Part shown: positions 1 to 5,721 of the stretch, in pieces
Numbering within the stretch: position 1 is the stretch's first letter
How the letters are laid out: every line of letters begins with the position of its first letter
Source: JBMNNS01 sp050942625
GTDB lineage: Bacteria > Bacillota > Dethiobacteria > DTU022 > UBA8154
Direction: 5' to 3'
DNA length: 9,109 nt
Assembly: GCA_050942625.1 (NCBI GenBank)
Contig: JBMNNS010000066.1
Location: 1 to 9,109 of the forward strand
The notes under the pieces: model-generated
What the model was told of the DNA's origin: nothing
The model's database searches: none
The model's input: the letters and a program-made list of their open reading frames with translations, nothing else
Made by a program: the position numbers and the translations under genes

Positions 1-32
1 TGGACTAGAATAAGCGTTGTGTATAAAAAAAA

Positions 33-38
33 TATAAT
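33..38 (+). promoter_or_regulatory. Possible -10 box for the yabE-like gene
   Basis: A perfect TATAAT lies at 33-38, about 85 bases before the start codon. No good -35 hexamer is found at 16-18 bases upstream (ATAAGC at 10-15), and there is no TGn extension, so this is a weak or activator-dependent promoter at best. Transcription would begin near base 45, at the foot of the hairpin at 44-57. Confidence 0.35.
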
Positions 39-43
39 CGCCA

Positions 44-57
44 TGTCCCTTAGGACA
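44..57 (+). other. Short perfect hairpin in the yabE-like leader
   Basis: TGTCC-CTTA-GGACA forms a 5-bp stem with a 4-base loop. It would lie at the extreme 5' end of an mRNA started from the TATAAT at 33-38. A 5'-end stem of this kind can protect an mRNA from decay in Firmicutes; it could equally be a small DNA operator. No T-run follows, so it is not a terminator. Confidence 0.4.
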
Positions 58-122
58 AGGAAGTATGAAAATGGCCTGATTACTGTTCCCTGGCCTTTTT
101 GTACTATTTTGGAGGGGTAAGA

Positions 123-1211
123 ATGGAAGAAAGCAGTACGGTCCCATTATGCAGGGGCAAAAAGGGGAATATATTCTTTGCCTTTTCCCTTTTAGCCCTT
201 TTGCTCGTCTTCACTTTCTTTTTTTGTCAGTGCAAGGTTGTCATTGTTATTGATGGAGGGGAAGCAAAAAAATATTTTACGTTTTGTAATACCGTGGAGG
301 AACTATTAAAAAAGAAAAAGTTGGAGGTAAATGTTCACGATGATGTAAAACCAGGCAAAAAAAATAAGATACAAGATGGTGATCTGATAGAAATAAACCG
401 GGCGAAACCGGTTTTTCTGGTACAGGGTGGAAAGAATGAGCAGGTATGGACAAATGCCGGTACGGTCGGAGATTTTCTTAGGGAAAAAAATATTTATCTT
501 CATAAACCTGATTCGGTATTTTCTGCATTAACCAAACCTTTGTACCCTTATGATGAAATAAAAATTATTGGTTTAGAAGAAAAGTGTTTTATTGAAAAAG
601 AACCGATACCATTTAGTACAATCAGGATCAATAATCCCCGGTTGGAACCTGGAGTGGTAAAGGTAGTGCAGAATGGTTGTGAGGGGGCAAGGGAAAATGT
701 CATAGGGTTGATCGTGCAAAATGGCAGTGTCATATACAATGAGATCATTTCCAGCAGAGTTGTTACCTCCCCGGTAAACCGCATATTAGAATATGGAGAT
801 AACACCGCAGTTTCCCGGGGAGGCAGGACTTTCAATTATATAAAGGAGCTGGAGGTGATTGCTACAGCTTATTGCCCAGGGACACCTGGCTCCGGGTGCC
901 CTCTTAACGAACAGGGTACTGCCTATTGTACAGGTTTTTATAACGATGGTTTTACTTTTACAGGGGAAAAAGCTGTCGCCGGTAACGGAAGCCCGGAAAA
1001 ACCCCACATAATTGCAGTTGATCCTGACTGTATTCCTTTAAAGTCCCTTGTTTATATTGAAGGTTATGGTTTTGCAAGGGCTGAGGATACAGGTGGTGCA
1101 ATTAAAAATAATAGAATTGATCTCCTATTTGACAAACATGAAGAAGCACTACAATTTGGCCGCAAAAATGTAAAGGTTTATCTTATTAAAGATGACCAGG
1201 AACCGGGATAA
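123..1211 (+). CDS. yabE: YabE-like cell-wall protein: DUF348, G5 and 3D domains
   Basis: A 362-residue membrane-anchored, cell-surface protein of the YabE / resuscitation-promoting-factor-like family, which is thought to act on peptidoglycan. ATG 123 is chosen because GGAGGGG at 111-117 sits just before it; an upstream in-frame TTG at 99 lies before this site. Visible parts: a basic N-terminus and one hydrophobic segment (residues 15-35) acting as uncleaved signal or anchor; ubiquitin-like DUF348 repeats (about 38-92 and 96-150); a G5-like region (about 153-228); and a C-terminal 3D domain (about 245-356). The three namesake aspartates are D300 (IAVDPDCIP), D322 (AEDTGGAI) and D333 (NRIDLLF), which in MltA-like double-psi barrels form the active site of lytic transglycosylases. 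The 3D domain has an insertion between ATAY and IAVD with cysteines at 251, 259 and 269. It is probably transcribed alone. Family placement is secure; the exact enzymatic activity is not. Confidence 0.9.
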   Translation: MEESSTVPLCRGKKGNIFFAFSLLALLLVFTFFFCQCKVVIVIDGGEAKKYFTFCNTVEELLKKKKLEVNVHDDVKPGKKNKIQDGDLIEINRAKPVFLVQGGKNEQVWTNAGTVGDFLREKNIYLHKPDSVFSALTKPLYPYDEIKIIGLEEKCFIEKEPIPFSTIRINNPRLEPGVVKVVQNGCEGARENVIGLIVQNGSVIYNEIISSRVVTSPVNRILEYGDNTAVSRGGRTFNYIKELEVIATAYCPGTPGSGCPLNEQGTAYCTGFYNDGFTFTGEKAVAGNGSPEKPHIIAVDPDCIPLKSLVYIEGYGFARAEDTGGAIKNNRIDLLFDKHEEALQFGRKNVKVYLIKDDQEPG

Positions 1212-1301
1212 AAATTCACCTTCTTGGAAGCATGGAGGAGAAGCTTCAAACCTTATGATTATGAAGACTATTCAAAGACATACTATCAAAGAGAACTATC
1301 T

Positions 1302-1329
1302 GGCGACATCATTTTTGTCCGGGGTCGCC
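1302..1329 (+). other. Inverted repeat downstream of yabE
   Basis: GGCGAC (1302-1307) pairs with GTCGCC (1324-1329) around a 16-base loop. No T-run follows directly, so it is not a standard intrinsic terminator. It may help define the 3' end of the yabE mRNA. I see no convincing gene in the gap from 1212 to 1483. Confidence 0.3.
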
Positions 1330-1354
1330 GGTGCTGGTACCTAAAATATACACT

Positions 1355-1376
1355 TAAATATCCTGTAAATATCCTG
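1355..1376. repeat. Perfect 11-bp tandem repeat upstream of the csp promoter
   Basis: TAAATATCCTG occurs twice with no gap (1355-1365 and 1366-1376). The copies are one DNA helical turn apart, so a protein reading them would bind the same face twice. The second copy ends 13 bases before the TTGACA of the csp promoter, where activator sites usually lie. The repeat is seen directly; its use as a binding site is inferred. Confidence 0.6.
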
Positions 1377-1389
1377 CTATATTTTTTAT

Positions 1390-1418
1390 TTGACAAGCTA
1401 ATTTGAATGTGATAGAGT
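1390..1418 (+). promoter_or_regulatory. Sigma-A promoter of the cold-shock gene
   Basis: A consensus -35 TTGACA (1390-1395) is followed after 17 bases by TAGAGT (1413-1418, 4 of 6 matches), which is preceded by TGA, giving an extended -10. The predicted start is near 1425, leaving a leader of about 60 bases. It is the best promoter in the window. Confidence 0.7.
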
Positions 1419-1434
1419 CTAAAAAAGTTTAAAG

Positions 1435-1455
1435 TGTGAGTTTCCCAACCTCACA
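1435..1455 (+). other. Hairpin in the csp leader
   Basis: TGTGAG (1435-1440) pairs with CTCACA (1450-1455) around a 9-base loop. It begins about ten bases from the predicted mRNA 5' end and ends 13 bases before the AGGAGG. Cold-shock mRNAs often carry temperature-sensitive leader structure, so a role in stability or thermal control is plausible but not shown. Confidence 0.4.
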
Positions 1456-1483
1456 GATTTCAATTTTTAGGAGGTATGTTTTA

Positions 1484-1681
1484 ATGTTGGGCAGGGTGAA
1501 ATGGTTTAGTAAAGAAAAAGGTTATGGGTTTATCGAAAGGGAAGATGGAGAAGATGTGTTTGTTCATTATTCCGCCATTGAGGAAGAAGGTTTTAAAACC
1601 CTAACCGAAGGCCAGGAAGTAGAGTTTGATATTGTTGAGGGGAGCAGGGGCCCGCAAGCTGCTAAGGTTGTTAAGGTTTAA
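1484..1681 (+). CDS. csp: Cold-shock domain protein (CspA family)
   Basis: A 65-residue single OB-fold protein that binds single-stranded RNA and DNA and melts mRNA secondary structure in the cytoplasm. The RNA-binding motifs are intact: RNP1 as KGYGFI (residues 12-17) and RNP2 as VFVHY (25-29). The opening GRVKWF and closing PQAAKVV are typical, and the length matches the family. ATG 1484 follows a perfect AGGAGG at 1469-1474; an in-frame GTG at 1436 would add 16 non-family residues and lies inside the leader hairpin, so it is rejected. The gene has its own promoter (1390-1418) and a terminator after it (1741-1770), so it is probably monocistronic. Which Csp paralogue this is cannot be told from sequence. 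Confidence 0.96.
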   Translation: MLGRVKWFSKEKGYGFIEREDGEDVFVHYSAIEEEGFKTLTEGQEVEFDIVEGSRGPQAAKVVKV

Positions 1682-1740
1682 ATCTGTGAGGGAGATAACT
1701 TGTCAATAAACTTTTTTAGCTAACCTCAGGGATTAATGAG

Positions 1741-1770
1741 GAGGGGCAATGATGCCTCTCTTCTTTCATT
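1741..1770 (+). terminator. Intrinsic terminator after csp
   Basis: GAGGGGCA (1741-1748) pairs with TGCCTCTC (1753-1760), an 8-bp stem with one G-T pair and an ATGA tetraloop, followed by TTCTTTCATTTATT. The T-tract is interrupted, so termination may be partial. A smaller stem, CCTCA (1724-1728) with TGAGG (1737-1741), abuts it and shares one base. Confidence 0.65.
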
Positions 1771-1772
1771 TA

Positions 1773-1800
1773 TTGAAACAATGTAGCAGGATATTATAAA
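1773..1800 (+). promoter_or_regulatory. Possible sigma-A promoter of hpf
   Basis: TTGAAA (1773-1778) and TATAAA (1795-1800) are separated by 16 bases, each matching five of six consensus positions. The -35 overlaps the tail of the csp terminator. It would give an hpf leader of about 100 bases. Confidence 0.45.
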
Positions 1801-1813
1801 ACTGGGAAGGGAT
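1786..1813 (+). promoter_or_regulatory. Possible sigma-H promoter of hpf
   Basis: GCAGGATAT at 1786-1794 matches the B. subtilis sigma-H -35 consensus RnAGGAwWW at every defined position. After 12 bases, AAGGGAT (1807-1813) matches RnnGAAT with one mismatch. B. subtilis hpf (yvyD) is known to be under sigma-H as well as sigma-B, so control by the post-exponential sigma factor is sensible. It overlaps the sigma-A-like promoter, which makes dual use possible. Confidence 0.45.
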
Positions 1814-1843
1814 TTAGGTTATAAATAGGGAATATTAAAAGTC

Positions 1844-1885
1844 ACCCTAAAAATATAGCTTGAAAAACTGTAAGGGGCTTAGGGT
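1844..1885 (+). other. Inverted repeat in the hpf leader
   Basis: ACCCTAA (1844-1850) and TTAGGGT (1879-1885) are perfect 7-bp arms around a 28-base loop, in which CTT/AAG can add a short inner stem. The structure ends six bases before the AGGAGG at 1892-1897, close enough to affect ribosome entry. Function is inferred. Confidence 0.4.
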
Positions 1886-1905
1886 AATGAAAGGAGGATA
1901 TTTTT

Positions 1906-2454
1906 ATGCAGATTAATGTCCGCGGTAAAAACATTGAAATAACTCCGGCATTACAAGACTATTTAAATAAAAGACTAAGTAAGTTGGACAAATATTTTAA
2001 TTCGGAAATGGAGGCTCAGGTTACCTTAAGTGTAGTGAAAGAGGATCATATTGTGGAGGTTACTCTTTCTATTAACGGACTGTTGCTCAGGGGTGAAGAA
2101 AAAACCCAGGACATGTACGCTTCCATAGACCTTGTTGTGGATAAAATCGAGCGCCAGATGCACAAATACAAAACAAGGATTAATCGCAAACTCCGGCAGC
2201 AGGGACTGAAAGAATTAAATGTAAAATATGTTCCCAGGACTCCTGAAAGTGATCCTGAAAGTGATGAGGATGAAGAACCTCGAGTCGTCAGAACAAAAAG
2301 TTTTCTAATGAAACCAATGCCGCTGGAAGAAGCTATTTTGCAGATGAACTTGCTTGGTCATGATTTTTTTGTTTTTACCCATGCTCAAACGGAAGAAGTC
2401 AATGTTATCTATAGACGCAAGGATGGAAACTATGGGTTGATAGAGCCTAAATAA
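1906..2454 (+). CDS. hpf: Long-form ribosome hibernation promoting factor
   Basis: A 182-residue long HPF that binds the 30S decoding region and pairs ribosomes into inactive 100S dimers in stationary phase. The N-terminal S30AE/RaiA-type domain (about 1-105) begins with MQINVRGKNIEIT. An acidic linker of Asp, Glu and Ser (about 113-124) follows, then the C-terminal dimerisation domain (125-182) with the diagnostic KPMPLEEAILQMNLLGHDFF, YRRKDG and GLIEP. Both domains are full length, as in B. subtilis YvyD. ATG 1906 has AGGAGG at 1892-1897, eight bases away. The next gene starts 35 bases downstream with no terminator between, so hpf is probably the head of an operon that runs through the hisD/hisB-like genes. 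Two overlapping promoter candidates lie upstream. Confidence 0.96.
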   Translation: MQINVRGKNIEITPALQDYLNKRLSKLDKYFNSEMEAQVTLSVVKEDHIVEVTLSINGLLLRGEEKTQDMYASIDLVVDKIERQMHKYKTRINRKLRQQGLKELNVKYVPRTPESDPESDEDEEPRVVRTKSFLMKPMPLEEAILQMNLLGHDFFVFTHAQTEEVNVIYRRKDGNYGLIEPK

Positions 2455-2489
2455 TGAATTAAGAAATATCTGTTTGTAAAAGGAAAGGT

Positions 2490-3614
2490 ATGGGGATAGC
2501 GATGGAAGATGCTGTAAGCGTTGTAATTTTTGAGGGGGGCGAGCCAGCTGGCGAGATTGAAAAAATACTGGTCGACGTGCGGCAGGCAGTCCTGCTCGAC
2601 AACATCACCAAGATGAAACAAGTTAAACAGATTGGATCAATATACCTGTTGACCAACTATTCCCGGCTGGCAAAAGAAGTGGCGGCAATGGGAGTTAAGG
2701 TTTTGGAAAATGAAATTCCCGCCGCCAAGTTTCATTTTGGCAGAGTATTTCGCGACTTGATTAACCAGGAAGGACTAAAAAATATTTTTTATATGGGTGG
2801 GTCTAGCATCCCTTTTGTAACAATAAAGGAATTAGAAGAGGTGTGTACTCTTTTATTGAATAGTAAAAATGTTGTTTATTCCAATAATGCCCAATCTGCG
2901 GATATAGTAGCCTTTTCACCAGGAAGCTTGATCAACCGGATTGAACCTCCGGTGATAGATAATTTTTTGGCCATTGCCCTGGAGGACGAAGCCGGCGTTG
3001 AACACAAACTTCTTAGAAATACCATAGGATTCACCTTTGACCTGGATACCCCCTCGGATTTAATGATCCTGGCGGGGAGCCCCCTTGTTGGCCCACGTGC
3101 CCGGGAAAGGTTGGAAAAACTTAGCCTGGATCTTACTCCTTTGCAAAAAGCTAAGGATGTCCTTCGCGGCGACTATGAGGAGGTTTTGCTCCTGGGTAGA
3201 GTTGGTGCACCGGTTATCAGGCATATTAATCTTAATCTAAAGGTTCGCTTGCGCATTTTTTCGGAAGAAAGGGGCATGAAATCCCTGGGCCGGGAAAAAA
3301 GCGGCGAAGCTATTTCCTTGATGGGCTATTTTTTAGAGGAGATAGGCCCAGCCAAGTTTGTAAAATATATGGAAAAGGTTGCTCATTGTGCCTTTTTAGA
3401 TACAAGGGTACTGATGGTTCATCTAAAGCTCCGTTTAACACCGGAGGAGCGTTTTCTTTCCGACCTGGGGCTCTGGCAGGAGATCAAAGAGCCGGTTTGG
3501 AGGGAATTTACCAGAGCAACCGTTGAGTCTGAAATACCTATTATTCGTGGCGGACATTCCCTGGTTCTAGGGGGATTATGGGCCCTGGTGGATGAAATTG
3601 GCCCAACATATTGA
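2490..3614 (+). CDS. Unrecognised protein with a nucleotidyltransferase-like N-terminal domain
   Basis: A 374-residue soluble protein that I cannot assign to a named family. Its first ~200 residues look like a degenerate GT-A / MobA / CofC-type nucleotidyltransferase: VVIFEGG near the N-terminus (11-17), YMGGSSIPFVT (101-111) where such enzymes have LGGD-P-L, and FDLDTPSDLMIL (183-194), which closely resembles their C-terminal D-DTP-DL motif. The usual R-M-G-x-x-K nucleotide loop is not evident, and the metal-binding Asp after the internal GG is Ser, so it may be inactive, or use another donor. Residues about 205-374 form a second domain, probably mostly helical, ending in RGGHSLVLGGLWALVDEIG. 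ATG 2490 has AAAGGAAAGG just upstream; ATG 2502 (MEDAV) behind GGGGAT is a real alternative. It lies 35 bases after hpf and 95 before the hisD-like gene, so it probably works with the latter. Confidence 0.8.
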   Translation: MGIAMEDAVSVVIFEGGEPAGEIEKILVDVRQAVLLDNITKMKQVKQIGSIYLLTNYSRLAKEVAAMGVKVLENEIPAAKFHFGRVFRDLINQEGLKNIFYMGGSSIPFVTIKELEEVCTLLLNSKNVVYSNNAQSADIVAFSPGSLINRIEPPVIDNFLAIALEDEAGVEHKLLRNTIGFTFDLDTPSDLMILAGSPLVGPRARERLEKLSLDLTPLQKAKDVLRGDYEEVLLLGRVGAPVIRHINLNLKVRLRIFSEERGMKSLGREKSGEAISLMGYFLEEIGPAKFVKYMEKVAHCAFLDTRVLMVHLKLRLTPEERFLSDLGLWQEIKEPVWREFTRATVESEIPIIRGGHSLVLGGLWALVDEIGPTY

Positions 3615-3621
3615 TAGGAAA

Positions 3622-3651
3622 GCTGGAAGGTTGGAAGATTGGGACGGCTGG
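3622..3651. repeat. Copy 1 of a split intergenic repeat, G-rich
   Basis: GCTGGAAGG (3622-3630) and ACGGCTGG (3644-3651) frame a G-rich 13-base spacer. The same two words recur, with a 6-base spacer, at 5722-5744 in another gap of this cluster. The stretch has five or six GG or GGG runs at short intervals, so a two-tier G-quadruplex is possible on the + strand. Confidence 0.45.
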
Positions 3652-3652
3652 A

Positions 3653-3688
3653 TTGTCTGCATTTCCATTAGCTGGTGAATGCAGACAA
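3653..3688 (+). other. 11-bp perfect hairpin in the leader of the hisD-like gene
   Basis: TTGTCTGCATT (3653-3663) pairs perfectly with AATGCAGACAA (3678-3688) around a 14-base loop, within which CCA and TGG can add three pairs. The following sequence is A-rich, not T-rich, and the other strand has no suitable T-run after the stem, so this is not an intrinsic terminator in either direction. The AGGAG for hisD (3700-3704) starts 11 bases beyond the stem. It could be a processing or mRNA-stability site between the cistrons, or a protein-binding site. Confidence 0.6.
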
Positions 3689-3709
3689 AAATAAAAAACA
3701 GGAGCTGAT

Positions 3710-5014
3710 ATGGTGAAAGTATATCGCCTATCCCAAATAACCCCGGGTGAGCTAAAAACTTTGTTAAACCGTGCAGAAAAAGATGTCACTTTGCATGAAT
3801 CCCTTGCTGCAGAAGTGATTGAAGGTGTCAGAAAGGGAGGGGACAAGGCCCTTTTATATTATACTGAAAAGTTTGATGGAGTCACAATGACTCAGGAACA
3901 ACTGCGGGTAACAGTTGAGGAGATGGAAGCCGCTTTCCATAAGATTGACAAGGTAACGAGGGAGGCACTTCTTTACGCTGCTGCTAATATAAAAAGCTTT
4001 CATGAAGGACAATTGCCCCAGGAAATGTGGTTTAAGGAAATTGATAACGGTATACTGGCGGGGGAAAAGGTTACCCCCATATCCGATGTTTGCCTTTATG
4101 TTCCAAGGGGAAAGGGCAGTTTTCCTTCTGTGATGCTAATGTTGGGGATACCGGCAGTTATTGCCGGTGTTCCTCGTATTATCGTTTGTACACCCCCGGG
4201 GGAGGGCGGTAATATTGAGCTTCCTACGCTAGCAGCAGCCCATATTGCCGGGGTTAAGGAGATATTTGTGGTTGGAGGCATGCAGGCCATAGCTGCTGTG
4301 GCATTTGGAACGGAAACGGTACCCCGCTGCCGCAAGGTGGTAGGCCCTGGGAATGCTTATGTCAGTGCTGCCAAGAGGCTGCTTTATGGAGTTATCGATG
4401 TTGGTTTGCCGGCCGGACCAAGCGAAGCAATTATACTTGCCGATGAGGAAACAGAGGCCCAAATAGCAGCGCTTGATCTCTTGATTGAAGCCGAACACGG
4501 TCCCGACTCTGCTTCCTTGCTGGTAACCCATAGCCAGGAACTGGCTGATAAAATTCCTGCCCTAATCGGCAGGCTCTTGGAAAAACTACCTGAAGAAAGG
4601 CGTCTTTACGTAGAAAAGGTATTTAATACTTATGGAGGTATTGTTTTAACTGAAAGCATGGAAGAATCAATCCGGTTTATTAACGAGTATGCCCCTGAAC
4701 ACCTTGAAGTTTTAACCGGGGAACCTTTTTCCATACTTCCCCGCCTAAAAAATGCCGGGGAGATCCTTTTGGGATCTTATACACCAATTACCCTCTGTAA
4801 TTTTCTACTTGGTCCGAACGCCATACTTCCCACAGGATCCTTTGCCAAAACTTATTCCGGGGTTTCTGTGCACGACTTTTTAAAACGTTCTTCGTTTGCT
4901 TATGTAAATCGCAGTGGGTTCGACAAGGTAAAAAAGGCTGCCGTACATATTGCTGAAGTAGAAGGTTTTGCTGCTCATGCCATGGCAGTAAGGGAAAGGG
5001 ACAGAATATCGTAG
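3710..5014 (+). CDS. hisD: HisD-family dehydrogenase with altered metal and substrate residues
   Basis: A 434-residue full-length member of the histidinol dehydrogenase family, whose founder oxidises L-histidinol to L-histidine with two NAD+ and a zinc ion. Family motifs are clear: YVPRGKGSFPS (130-140), VVGGMQAIAAVAFGTET (187-203), VGPGNAYV (211-218), AGPSEAIILAD (235-245) and YAPEHLEV (327-334), which holds the catalytic Glu-His pair (E330, H331). Against E. coli HisD, however, zinc ligand Gln259 is E260, zinc ligand Asp360 is N364, and substrate-contacting His367 is A371; zinc ligands His262 and His419 are kept as H263 and H423. HisD relatives with other substrates are known, such as sulfopropanediol dehydrogenase HpsN. 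Histidinol is therefore uncertain as substrate, and the symbol marks the family only. ATG 3710 follows AGGAG (3700-3704). The HisB-like gene comes next. Confidence 0.9.
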   Translation: MVKVYRLSQITPGELKTLLNRAEKDVTLHESLAAEVIEGVRKGGDKALLYYTEKFDGVTMTQEQLRVTVEEMEAAFHKIDKVTREALLYAAANIKSFHEGQLPQEMWFKEIDNGILAGEKVTPISDVCLYVPRGKGSFPSVMLMLGIPAVIAGVPRIIVCTPPGEGGNIELPTLAAAHIAGVKEIFVVGGMQAIAAVAFGTETVPRCRKVVGPGNAYVSAAKRLLYGVIDVGLPAGPSEAIILADEETEAQIAALDLLIEAEHGPDSASLLVTHSQELADKIPALIGRLLEKLPEERRLYVEKVFNTYGGIVLTESMEESIRFINEYAPEHLEVLTGEPFSILPRLKNAGEILLGSYTPITLCNFLLGPNAILPTGSFAKTYSGVSVHDFLKRSSFAYVNRSGFDKVKKAAVHIAEVEGFAAHAMAVRERDRIS

Positions 5015-5025
5015 TTATTTTATAG

Positions 5026-5084
5026 AAAGGGGGTGTCCCGGGAAGCAGCCTGACTGCTGTTTTCTTTGGCCCGGTATTATATTG
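5026..5084 (+). promoter_or_regulatory. Distant Shine-Dalgarno and hairpin before the hisB-like start
   Basis: The only good ribosome binding site in this gap is AAAGGGGG (5026-5033), 48 bases before the TTG start at 5082. Between them, CCGGG (5038-5042) can pair with CCCGG (5070-5074), and inside that AGCAG (5044-5048) pairs with CTGCT (5054-5058). Folding would bring the site to about 11 unpaired bases from the TTG, a normal distance. Phage T4 gene 25 is a known case of such folding. The inner stem is followed by GTTTTCTTT and could instead act as a weak attenuator. Confidence 0.45.
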
Positions 5085-5711
5085 CAAATAATTGCGAGAA
5101 GAAAAACTGCTGAATCTGAAGTTGTAGTTAAAGTTGACTTTGGCCCCCGTTATGCTAACCCTAAAAAAGGACTGCAAACGACAATGCCTTTTTTGAGCCA
5201 TATGCTGGAGCATGTTATCTGGCGGGGGGAATTTAACTTAGAAGTTGCTGTGGAACTCAAGGATTTTGATCTCAAACACGTCATTTGTGAGGATATCGGT
5301 ATTACCTTTGGAAGGGCCTTAAAAGAGCATGTGGAATCAAGGGTCGATGAAGGGCTGAAAGGCTATGGATTTGCCGTTGCTACAATCGATGAAGCATTGG
5401 CAGAGGCAGTAATCAGCTTTGAAAACCGTGCCTATTTTGATTTCAATGCCAAAGATGTATCTATCCCTGCCCGGACAGAGGGCACCAATTCTGAGGATCT
5501 AAAAACTTTTTTGGAAGGCTTTGTGCAGGGGGCCTGTTGTACCCTGCACTTGAATATATTGAAAGGCGAAAATGGTCACCATCTTTGGGAAGCAGCGTTT
5601 CGTGCTTTTGGTGAGGCTCTCCATAGGGCGCTTGAACTGAGCTCCTGGCGTAAGGGGATGACAGCCGGTGTTGCTGGGACCATTGAAATGCAAGTAGAAA
5701 GGCAGGAGTAA
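5082..5711 (+). CDS. hisB: Divergent HisB-family (imidazoleglycerol-phosphate dehydratase-like) protein
   Basis: A 209-residue member of the HisB family, whose founder dehydrates imidazoleglycerol phosphate using two manganese ions in a 24-subunit shell. Kept features: K-T-A-E near the N-terminus, FLSHML (37-42; H40), HVICEDIG (66-73; H66, E70), DEALA (103-107), CTLHLN (153-158; H156) and GHHLWEA (165-171; H166, H167, E170). Changes: the second His of HHTVED is V67, the Asp of FLDHML is S39, the phosphate-binding Arg of the I-x-R-Y/F-G motif is G94, and the C-terminal PSTKG signature has become AGVAG. Seven of the eight usual metal ligands thus remain, but substrate contacts are rebuilt, so IGP dehydratase activity is doubtful and the symbol marks the family only. 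The start is TTG 5082, placed where the family begins; no ATG or GTG fits. It follows hisD by 67 bases. Confidence 0.85.
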   Translation: MQIIARRKTAESEVVVKVDFGPRYANPKKGLQTTMPFLSHMLEHVIWRGEFNLEVAVELKDFDLKHVICEDIGITFGRALKEHVESRVDEGLKGYGFAVATIDEALAEAVISFENRAYFDFNAKDVSIPARTEGTNSEDLKTFLEGFVQGACCTLHLNILKGENGHHLWEAAFRAFGEALHRALELSSWRKGMTAGVAGTIEMQVERQE

Positions 5712-5721
5712 GAGGACAGTT

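Noticed and set aside
73..101. GGCC...GGCC followed by TTTTT upstream of the yabE-like gene, resembling a terminator
   Set aside because: Only four base pairs can form and the next pairs mismatch. The loop is long, so a working terminator is unlikely.
1227..1247. GAAGC/GCTTC inverted repeat just after the yabE-like stop
   Set aside because: Five pairs with no T-run; too weak to call a terminator.
1224..1406. A 60-residue + strand reading frame between yabE and csp
   Set aside because: It has a TTG start with no ribosome binding site, no recognisable motif, and it runs through the 11-bp tandem repeat and into the csp promoter. It is best read as non-coding.
1828..1833. GGGAAT resembling a sigma-B -10 element before hpf
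   Set aside because: The matching -35 is poor and its spacing wrong, and Clostridia usually lack sigma-B.
2467..2473. TATCTGT after hpf, the same half-site as in the secA dyads
   Set aside because: A single 7-mer is expected about once in a window of this size, and there is no partner arm nearby.
4096..5213. Minus-strand frames opposite the hisD- and hisB-like genes
   Set aside because: Both are antisense shadows of clear family members on the + strand.
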